NCBI RefSeq assembly: GCF_018130215.1
Contig: NZ_JAFCKQ010000002.1
Location: 248,001-312,000, forward strand
DNA length: 64,000 bases
Reading direction: 5' to 3'
Source of the DNA: Bradyrhizobium jicamae
GTDB lineage: Bacteria; Pseudomonadota; Alphaproteobacteria; Rhizobiales; Xanthobacteraceae
A model generated the notes under the pieces. It did not search any database. It was not told the origin of the DNA and saw only the letters and a list, made by a program, of their open reading frames with translations. Below, one piece after another: positions 57,979-64,000 of the stretch (positions are counted from its first letter, which is position 1; every line of letters starts with the position of its first letter). The translations under genes and the position numbers were made by a program.

Positions 57979-58865
57979 TTCACCTCCGGCGGCAGCGATG
58001 ACAGGATCGAATCGACATTGCCGCCGGTCTTCAGCCCGAAGATGGTGCCGCGATCATACAGCAGGTTGAATTCGACGTAGCGCCCGCGGCGGATCAGCTG
58101 CTCCTCGCGATCCTCGGCCGTCCACGCCAGCGCGAAATTGCGCCGCACCAGCTCGGGATAGACCTTCAGGAAGCTGCGCCCGACATCCTGGGTGAAGCCG
58201 AGATCGGCCTCCCAGTCGCCGCTGTCGTGCCAGTCGTAGAAGATGCCGCCGATGCCGCGCGCTTCCTTGCGGTGCGGCAGGTAGAAATACTCGTCGCACC
58301 ACTTCTTGTACTTGTCGTAATCGGCGACGCCGTTCGGGCCGGTGCACGCCTGCTTCATCGCGGCGTGGAAGGCGACCGTATCAGGGTCGTGCTGGGTGCG
58401 CCGCCGGTCCAAAACCGGCGTCAGGTCGGCGCCGCCGCCGAACCAGGCCTTGGCGGTGACGACGAAGCGGGTGTTCATGTGCACGGCGGGCACGTTCGGA
58501 TTGCGCAAATGCGCGATCAACGAGATGCCGGAAGCCCAGAAGCGCGGATCGTCGGCGGCGCCCGGAATCTGCGCGCGGAACTCGGGAGCGAATTCGCCAT
58601 GCACGGTCGAGCAGTGCACGCCGACCTTCTCGAACAGCCGGCCCTTCATGATCGACATCACGCCGCCGCCGCCGGGCTTGCCCGTATGGTCGGTGCGCTC
58701 CCAGGCCGTGCGCACGAAGCGGCCGGCATCGCCGGGATGGAGCGAAGCGGGCGCATCGTCCTCGAGCTTCTCCAGGGCGGCGCAGATGTCGTCGCGCAGG
58801 GCCTCGAACCAGCCGCGTGCGCGAGCCTTGCGATCCTCGATGATGGAGGGGTCTGTGGGCAGCAT
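57969..58865 (-). CDS. hemF: Oxygen-dependent coproporphyrinogen III oxidase
   Basis: A 298-residue enzyme that turns coproporphyrinogen III into protoporphyrinogen IX using O2. Signatures: [40 protein letters not shown] with catalytic His, [33 protein letters not shown] and [20 protein letters not shown]. Full length for the family. The ATG at 58865 follows the queD-like stop by one base. Aerobic haem synthesis in the cytoplasm is the role; a HemN for low oxygen would be elsewhere. Confidence 0.95.
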   Translation of the reverse strand: MLPTDPSIIEDRKARARGWFEALRDDICAALEKLEDDAPASLHPGDAGRFVRTAWERTDHTGKPGGGGVMSIMKGRLFEKVGVHCSTVHGEFAPEFRAQIPGAADDPRFWASGISLIAHLRNPNVPAVHMNTRFVVTAKAWFGGGADLTPVLDRRRTQHDPDTVAFHAAMKQACTGPNGVADYDKYKKWCDEYFYLPHRKEARGIGGIFYDWHDSGDWEADLGFTQDVGRSFLKVYPELVRRNFALAWTAEDREEQLIRRGRYVEFNLLYDRGTIFGLKTGGNVDSILSSLPPEVKWP

Positions 58866-58866
58866 G

Positions 58867-59232
58867 TCAGGCCTGCGGTCCGAAATAGGTGCAGCTTTCA
58901 TTGCAGCTGTCGCGGTGGACGCTGACCCGCGTCAGCCGACCTGCATGCTGCAGCCGCTCCCAGATGAAGCGCGACAGGTTCTCCAGCGTCGGCGGCCCGA
59001 GCGTCGTGATCTTGTTCAGCAGCTTGTGGTCGAGCGTCCTGCGCACCTCTTCCATGCTGCGTTCGAGCAGGCCGAGATCGACCACCATTCCGGTGGCCGG
59101 ATCCGGTGTGCCGCGGACGGTCACTTCGGTCCGGAAGGAGTGGCCGTGGATCTCCTCGCTGTCGGCGCCAAAGGTCGTCCCGGTCAGCGCATGCGCGGCC
59201 TCGAACCGGAACGATTTCGTCAATTCCCACAT
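58867..59232 (-). CDS. QueD/PTPS family enzyme, catalytic Cys replaced by Ser
   Basis: A 121-residue tunnelling-fold protein of the 6-carboxytetrahydropterin synthase (QueD) family. Zinc ligands H14, H29 and H31 are present (FEAAHAL, IHGHSF), as is LDHKLLN and the CNESCTYFG end. The catalytic Cys, four residues before the first H of HGH in QueD (CxxxHGH), is S25 here (SEEIHGH). So either another residue serves or the substrate differs. It lies beside queE, the next enzyme of the queuosine pathway, supporting a queD role. ATG 59232 is preferred over TTG 59244. Confidence 0.8.
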   Translation of the reverse strand: MWELTKSFRFEAAHALTGTTFGADSEEIHGHSFRTEVTVRGTPDPATGMVVDLGLLERSMEEVRRTLDHKLLNKITTLGPPTLENLSRFIWERLQHAGRLTRVSVHRDSCNESCTYFGPQA

Positions 59233-59266
59233 GTCGGTCAACAATCCAGTTCTGTCTGATACGCGT

Positions 59267-59899
59267 TCATCTGATCCCGAGCGTCTTGTGCGTCTGCACG
59301 CTGAGCCGCCATTGCGGATGCTTCAGGCAATAATCGATGGCGGCCGCCGTGTTTGCGATCACGTCAGGGCCGTCCATCGGTTGCAGCGAAAAGCGCTCGA
59401 AGGCGAGGCCCGCGAAATCCTCCGGCGCGTTTTCCACCTGCGGATAGACCAGCTTGAGCTCGTGCCCTTTGCGGACCACGAGCTCGCTGCCGGCCTTGGG
59501 GCTGACGCAGATCCAGTCGAGCCCGTCGGGCGGGACGATGGTGCCGTTGGTCTCGATCGCGATGGCAAAGCCGCGCGCATGCAGCGCCGCGACCAGCGGC
59601 GCGTCGACCTGAAGCAGCGGTTCGCCGCCGGTCAGGACGACATAGCGGTCGGTGCCGCCGCCGGTCCATTGTGCGGCGATGGTGTGGGCGAGCTCGCCTG
59701 CGCTAGCGTAGCGGCCGCCCAGCGTGCCGTCGGTACCGACAAAGTCCGTGTCGCAGAATTTGCAGACCGCGTCTGCGCGATCCTGCTCGCGGCCGGTCCA
59801 GAGGTTGCAGCCGGCGAAGCGGCAGAACACGGATGCGCGGCCCGCATGGGCGCCTTCGCCCTGCAGCGTCAAAAAAATCTCCTTGACCGCGTAGCTCAC
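59267..59899 (-). CDS. queE: 7-carboxy-7-deazaguanine synthase
   Basis: A 210-residue radical-SAM enzyme that converts 6-carboxytetrahydropterin to 7-carboxy-7-deazaguanine in the queuosine pathway. VKEIFLTLQGEGAHAGRASV leads to the cluster motif FCRFAGCNLWTGREQ ... VCKFCDTDF (C-x-x-x-x-C with the C-x2-C pair after a loop), then YVVLTGGEPLLQ and IETNGTIVPP for SAM binding. GTG at 59899 is taken as start since GAGGG lies 8 bases before it; the frame upstream has no family character. It lies 34 bases from the QueD-like gene. Confidence 0.9.
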   Translation of the reverse strand: MSYAVKEIFLTLQGEGAHAGRASVFCRFAGCNLWTGREQDRADAVCKFCDTDFVGTDGTLGGRYASAGELAHTIAAQWTGGGTDRYVVLTGGEPLLQVDAPLVAALHARGFAIAIETNGTIVPPDGLDWICVSPKAGSELVVRKGHELKLVYPQVENAPEDFAGLAFERFSLQPMDGPDVIANTAAAIDYCLKHPQWRLSVQTHKTLGIR

Positions 59900-59909
59900 A
59901 AAAAGTCCC

Positions 59910-60380
59910 TCAGATTGCCGGGCCGGTGACTGGTGCACCGGTCTGGCGCAGCGCCTCGCCGACTGCCATGGCGGCCGTGACGGCCACATTGAGCGAGCGC
60001 AAGGACGGTTTCATCGGAATCAGCAGCCGCGCATCCGCGGCGGCCACGACCGCGTCGGTAACCCCTGCGGTCTCCCGCCCGAACAGCAGGATGTCGGAGG
60101 CGTTATAGCTGAAATCAAGGTAGGATTTCGCCGTCTTGGTCGTGAACAGGATCAGTCGACAGCCTGCCTCGCTACGCCATTCCTCGAATTTCGACCATGA
60201 GTCGTGCCGCTTCAAGCTGACCTGGTCGAGATAGTCCATCCCTGCGCGCCGGAAATTGCGGTCCGAGGTGTCGAACCCCGCGGGCTCGATGATGTGGGCC
60301 GCTACGTCCAGGCAGGCGCAGAGGCGCAGAATCGTGCCTGTATTCTGGGGGATATCGGGCTGGAACAGCGCGATCTGCAT
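59910..60380 (-). CDS. trmL: tRNA (cytidine(34)-2'-O)-methyltransferase
   Basis: A 156-residue SPOUT-fold methyltransferase that modifies wobble position 34 of tRNA-Leu. It starts IALFQPDIPQNTGTILRLCA, has LLFGRETAGV and ends IPMKPSLRSLNVAVTAAMAV, the three SAM-knot motifs of TrmL. It lies 10 bases before queE on the same strand, so two tRNA wobble-base modification activities are grouped. The ATG at 60380 is about 275 bases from the divergent fbcF gene. Confidence 0.92.
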   Translation of the reverse strand: MQIALFQPDIPQNTGTILRLCACLDVAAHIIEPAGFDTSDRNFRRAGMDYLDQVSLKRHDSWSKFEEWRSEAGCRLILFTTKTAKSYLDFSYNASDILLFGRETAGVTDAVVAAADARLLIPMKPSLRSLNVAVTAAMAVGEALRQTGAPVTGPAI

Positions 60381-60655
60381 GGTGCTGGCGACCTGTGACC
60401 TCGGGATGAAATTGTCTCAATAAAACATCGCTTGGCGCGGATTTCGTGCATTGCACGCTTGCGAGCCGATAGCGGGCTTGCGCTCGTACGGCAAGGGTGC
60501 CAATAGAACGATTCTGGACTGCCATTCCGACGTTTGGGGTGTGGAATGGCGGTTTCCTGCCGCCGCGGGGGCCGCGGGCGCCGGCAGCCTTTCCTGGGCG
60601 CTTCAGCGTCTTCGGGGTGGTTCCACCGGCTGCAGACAAGAAAGGGCTTGGGAAC

Positions 60656-61186
60656 GTGACGACAGCGTCTTCGGCGGATCATCCGACACGCCGTGATTTC
60701 CTCTTTGTTGCAACCGGAGCTGCCGCCGTGGTCGGCGCAGCCGCCACCGTCTGGCCGCTGGTTACCCAGATGAACCCGGATGCCGCGACGATCGCGGCCG
60801 GCGCGCCGATCGAGGTCGATCTGACGCCGATTGCCGAGGGCCAGGACATCAAGGTCTTCTGGCGCGGCAAGCCGATCTATATCAGCCACCGCACCAAGAA
60901 GCAGATCGATGAAGCCCAGCAGGCACCGCTCTCGAGCCTGAAGGACCCCGAGGCCGACTCGGCGCGCGTGAAGGCCGGCCACGACCAATGGCTGGTCGTG
61001 ATCGGCATCTGCACCCATCTCGGCTGCATCCCGATCGCCCATGAGGGCAATTACGACGGCTTCTTCTGCCCCTGCCACGGCTCGCAATACGACTCCTCCG
61101 GTCGTATCCGCCAGGGGCCGGCACCCGCCAATCTCGAAGTGCCGCCCTATACCTTCGTTTCCGACACCAAGATCCAGATCGGCTAA
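60656..61186 (+). CDS. petA: Rieske iron-sulphur subunit of cytochrome bc1
   Basis: A 176-residue subunit (fbcF in Bradyrhizobium). The N-terminus [20 protein letters not shown] is a twin-arginine signal-anchor that stays as the membrane helix. The Rieske 2Fe-2S site is CTHLGC and CPCHGS with two Cys and two His ligands. GTG at 60656 is chosen since the known Bradyrhizobium protein begins [14 protein letters not shown]; the open frame upstream to 60497 is not used. It transfers electrons from ubiquinol to cytochrome c1 in the periplasm. Followed by fbcH after 87 bases in the same operon. Confidence 0.93.
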   Translation: MTTASSADHPTRRDFLFVATGAAAVVGAAATVWPLVTQMNPDAATIAAGAPIEVDLTPIAEGQDIKVFWRGKPIYISHRTKKQIDEAQQAPLSSLKDPEADSARVKAGHDQWLVVIGICTHLGCIPIAHEGNYDGFFCPCHGSQYDSSGRIRQGPAPANLEVPPYTFVSDTKIQIG

Positions 61187-61273
61187 GTCCCGGACCTCCG
61201 GGACTTCGGCCTGGACCTCGACTTGACCTCGACTTGGACCCATCGCGTCGTTTTTCTTCTCAGGATCGCATCA

Positions 61274-63340
61274 ATGAGCGGACCATCCGATTATCAACCG
61301 AGCAACCCCGCCTTGAAGTGGATCGAGCGGCGCCTTCCGATCTTCGGCCTGGTCCACTCCTCTTTCGTGGCCTATCCGACGCCGCGTAACCTGAACTACT
61401 GGTGGACCTTCGGCGCCATCCTCTCGATGATGCTGGCACTGCAGATCCTGACCGGCGTGATCCTGGCGATGCATTACACGCCGCACGCCGATCTCGCCTT
61501 CAAGTCGGTCGAGTTGATCGTCCGCGACGTCAATTACGGCTGGCTGCTGCGCAACATGCACGCCTGCGGCGCGTCGATGTTCTTCTTCGCCGTCTACGTC
61601 CACATGTTCCGCGGCCTCTATTACGGGTCATACAAGGAGCCGCGCGAGGTGCTGTGGATCCTCGGCGTCATCATCTACCTCCTGATGATGGCGACCGGCT
61701 TCATGGGTTACGTGCTGCCGTGGGGCCAGATGAGCTTCTGGGGCGCCACCGTCATCACCAACCTGTTCTCGGCAATCCCCTATGTCGGCAAGAGCATCGT
61801 GACGCTGCTGTGGGGCGGTTACTCGGTCGGCAACCCGACGCTGAACCGCTTCTTCTCGCTGCACTATCTGTTGCCCTTCGTCATCGCCGGCGTGGTCGTG
61901 CTCCACGTCTGGGCGCTGCACGTCGCGGGCCAGAACAATCCGGCCGGCGTCGAGGCGAAGACCGAGAAGGACACCGTGCCGTTCACGCCGTACGCGACGA
62001 TCAAGGACATGTTCGGCGTGTCCTGCTTCCTGATCTTCTACGCCTGGTTCATCTTCTACATGCCGAACTATCTCGGCGACGCCGACAACTACATTCCGGC
62101 GAATCCGGGCGTGACCCCGGCGCACATCGTGCCCGAATGGTACTATCTGCCGTTCTACGCGATCCTGCGTTCAATCCCGAACAAGCTTGCCGGCGTCGTG
62201 GCGATGTTCTCGGCGATCATCATCCTGTGCTTCCTGCCCTGGCTCGACAGCGCACGGACCCGGTCGTCGAAGTATCGTCCGCTGGCCAAGCAGTTCTTCT
62301 GGATCTTCGTGGTGGTCTGCGTCCTGCTGGGCTATCTCGGCTCGCAGCCGCCGGAAGGCATCTACGTGATCGCCGGCCGCATCCTCACGGTTTGCTACTT
62401 CGCCTACTTCCTGATCGTGCTGCCGTTGCTCGCCCGCATCGAGACGCCGCGGCCGGTGCCGAACTCGATCGCCGACGATGTGCTGTCGCGGAGCAGGGGC
62501 AAGGTTGCGGCCGCAGCCTCCGTCGTTCTCGCTGTCGTGATGGCCGGCGGCCTGCTCGCAGGCTCGACGCAGTCCGCCAAGGCCGAGGACGACACCCCGC
62601 CGGCCCAGAAATGGTCGTTCTCCGGTCCTTTCGGCAAGTATGACCGCGGTTCGCTGCAGCGTGGCCTGAAGGTCTACAAGGAAGTTTGCTCGGCCTGCCA
62701 CAGCCTGAACTATATCGCGTTCCGGAACCTCGCCGATCCCGGTGGACCCGGCTATTCGGAAGCGCAGGCGGCGGCGTTCGCGGCCGATTACAAGATCAAG
62801 GACGGTCCGAACGACCAGGGCGAGATGTTCGATCGCCCGGGCCGCCCGGCGGACTATTTCCCGCCGCCGTTCCCCAATGAGCAGGCCGCAGCCGCAGCCA
62901 ACGGCGGCAAGGCACCGCCGGACCTGTCGCTGATGACCAAGGCACGAGGCTACGAGCGCGGCTTCCCGCAGTTCGTCTTCGACTTCTTCACCCAGTTCCA
63001 GGAGCAGGGCCCGAACTACGTTTCGGCGATCCTGCAAGGCTTCGAGGACAAGCCGCCGGCGGGCGTCACCATTCCGGAAGGCACGTACTACAACAAGTAC
63101 TACCCCGGCCACGCGATCAAGATGCCGAAGCCGCTGAATGATGGCCAGGTGACCTTCGACGACGGCTCGCCCGCGACGGTCGCGCAGTATGCCCACGACG
63201 TCACGACCTTCCTGATGTGGACCGCCGAGCCGCATCTGGAAGAGCGCAAGCGGGTCGGCTTGCAGGTGTTCGTGTTCCTGATCATCTTCGCCTTCCTGAT
63301 GTACTTCACCAAGAAGAAGGTCTGGGCCGACGCGCACTGA
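61274..63340 (+). CDS. fbcH: Cytochrome b/c1 fusion precursor of the bc1 complex
   Basis: A 688-residue fusion. Residues 1 to about 405 are cytochrome b with the haem-ligating His pairs in HYTPH...[12 protein letters not shown] and [20 protein letters not shown], and [14 protein letters not shown] of the Qo site. A hydrophobic signal-like linker (about 418-450, ending STQSAKAED) leads to cytochrome c1, with haem C472-x-x-C475-H476 in CSACHSL and a C-terminal membrane anchor ([20 protein letters not shown]). In Bradyrhizobium the precursor is cut between the two at this internal signal; the same is inferred here. Full length for the type. Confidence 0.95.
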   Translation: MSGPSDYQPSNPALKWIERRLPIFGLVHSSFVAYPTPRNLNYWWTFGAILSMMLALQILTGVILAMHYTPHADLAFKSVELIVRDVNYGWLLRNMHACGASMFFFAVYVHMFRGLYYGSYKEPREVLWILGVIIYLLMMATGFMGYVLPWGQMSFWGATVITNLFSAIPYVGKSIVTLLWGGYSVGNPTLNRFFSLHYLLPFVIAGVVVLHVWALHVAGQNNPAGVEAKTEKDTVPFTPYATIKDMFGVSCFLIFYAWFIFYMPNYLGDADNYIPANPGVTPAHIVPEWYYLPFYAILRSIPNKLAGVVAMFSAIIILCFLPWLDSARTRSSKYRPLAKQFFWIFVVVCVLLGYLGSQPPEGIYVIAGRILTVCYFAYFLIVLPLLARIETPRPVPNSIADDVLSRSRGKVAAAASVVLAVVMAGGLLAGSTQSAKAEDDTPPAQKWSFSGPFGKYDRGSLQRGLKVYKEVCSACHSLNYIAFRNLADPGGPGYSEAQAAAFAADYKIKDGPNDQGEMFDRPGRPADYFPPPFPNEQAAAAANGGKAPPDLSLMTKARGYERGFPQFVFDFFTQFQEQGPNYVSAILQGFEDKPPAGVTIPEGTYYNKYYPGHAIKMPKPLNDGQVTFDDGSPATVAQYAHDVTTFLMWTAEPHLEERKRVGLQVFVFLIIFAFLMYFTKKKVWADAH

Positions 63341-63366
63341 CGCGACGCGGCACTGCCATGTGATTG

Positions 63367-63391
63367 AAAAAGCCCCTTCGGGGGCTTTTTT
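63367..63391 (+). terminator. Intrinsic terminator of the fbcFH operon
   Basis: AAAAAGCCCC pairs with GGGGCTTTTT around a TTCG tetraloop and ends in T; a textbook bidirectional-looking terminator 27 bases after the fbcH stop. Confidence 0.92.
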
Positions 63392-63517
63392 GTTGCGCCA
63401 CGCGAGACGCGTTGCGCCGGATGACGAGTGCGCGAGCCGGATGATGGGCGATTGCGTCCGTCCCGGAGTGCGGACAGAATGCCGGCCAATCAGCCGGCCA
63501 ACATTGCGGAGGAATCC

Positions 63518-64000
63518 ATGGGTACCATCATCAGCTTCAAGCGCCCCGACGGCAAGGACGCCTCAGGCTATCTCGCCAATGCCGCGCGCGGCAACGCGCC
63601 GGGCGTGGTCGTGATCCAGGAATGGTGGGGGCTGCAGGACCAGATCAAGGGAATGTGCGACCGCTTCGCGCTGGCCGGCTTCGATGCGCTGGCGCCCGAT
63701 CTCTACAAGGGCAAGGTCGTGCCGTATCACGACACCGACGCGGCCGGCAAAGAGATGAACTCGCTCGACTTCATGGACGCGACGACGCAGACGGTGCGCG
63801 GCGCCGCGCAATACCTGGCCAAGAGCGGCACCAAGGTCGGTCTGACCGGCTTTTGCCTCGGCGGCGCAGTGACCATCATCGGCGCCACCAAGATCCCGGA
63901 ACTGACGGCAGGCGTCGTGTTCTACGGCATTCCGCCGGAGCAGGCGGCCAAGCCGGCGGATGTCAAGATCCCGCTGCAGGGGCATTTCGCCACCAAGGAC
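63518..64000 (+). CDS. Dienelactone hydrolase family protein (partial at right edge)
   Basis: The first 161 codons are in the window and the frame is open at the right edge. An alpha/beta hydrolase: GVVVIQEWWGLQDQIKGMCD is the DLH start with the E-W-W-G oxyanion-side motif, DALAPDLYKGK follows, and the nucleophile Cys lies in TGFCLGG; the last residues QGHFATKD begin the region that carries the Asp of the triad. DLH proteins open lactones of aromatic breakdown, but many paralogues have unknown esters as substrate. GGAGGA precedes the ATG by 6 bases. Confidence 0.88.
   Translation, partial: MGTIISFKRPDGKDASGYLANAARGNAPGVVVIQEWWGLQDQIKGMCDRFALAGFDALAPDLYKGKVVPYHDTDAAGKEMNSLDFMDATTQTVRGAAQYLAKSGTKVGLTGFCLGGAVTIIGATKIPELTAGVVFYGIPPEQAAKPADVKIPLQGHFATKD

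Overview
The window is GC-rich chromosomal DNA from an alphaproteobacterium, most likely Bradyrhizobium or a very close relative. Three things point there. The cytochrome bc1 genes have the fbcF-fbcH layout, in which cytochrome b and cytochrome c1 are one continuous reading frame. There is a complete glpR-D-S-T-P-Q-U-V glycerol module of the rhizobial type. The intergenic spaces carry palindromic repeat families of the kind seen in this lineage. No rRNA, tRNA, integrase, transposase or CRISPR array was recognised.

Layout. 0-2.2 kb: end of a fatty-acid beta-oxidation gene, an acyl-CoA thioesterase and a HAD phosphatase. 2.3-11.2 kb: glycerol regulator GlpR, glycerol-3-phosphate dehydrogenase GlpD and a six-gene glycerol ABC transporter, closed by a clear intrinsic terminator. 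13.0-21.6 kb: a compact catabolic operon with an FAD-linked oxidase, a spermidine/putrescine-type ABC transporter with a fused permease, a DapA/NAL-type aldolase, an IclR regulator and an FMN 2-hydroxyacid oxidase. It looks like a dedicated uptake and oxidation route for an unidentified hydroxy acid or related compound. 21.6-34.7 kb: mostly single genes, including an old-yellow-enzyme reductase, an SDR, a lytic transglycosylase, an ethylene-receptor-like hybrid histidine kinase, a TobZ-type carbamoyltransferase and an SPFH protein paired with a ribbon-helix-helix protein.

34.8-38.3 kb: an accessory islet. Two glycosyltransferase genes (a polyprenyl-phosphate-sugar synthase and a GT-C membrane transferase) lie between two direct copies of a roughly 210-bp repeat. 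The second copy continues into a strongly folded, RNA-like element. 38.4-46.8 kb: a Tat-exported HiPIP-like protein, an ScfR-type regulator, several small enzymes, and a DUF2946 protein plus TonB receptor behind a near-consensus Zur box. 46.9-53.7 kb: a moxR-DUF58-BatA/DUF4159-VWA operon. 53.9-56.7 kb: a translationally coupled DUF1285-CoA diphosphatase-DUF6111-cca operon. 57.2-60.4 kb: hemF, queD-like, queE and trmL. 60.7-63.3 kb: fbcF-fbcH, then the start of a dienelactone-hydrolase-family gene.

The items most worth follow-up are the ethylene-receptor-like kinase, the repeat-bounded glycosyltransferase islet with its folded repeat RNA, the Zur-box receptor locus, the uncharacterised hydroxyacid operon and the complementary degeneracy of the two glycerol-transporter ATPases. 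All functional statements come from motif reading; no database search was run.
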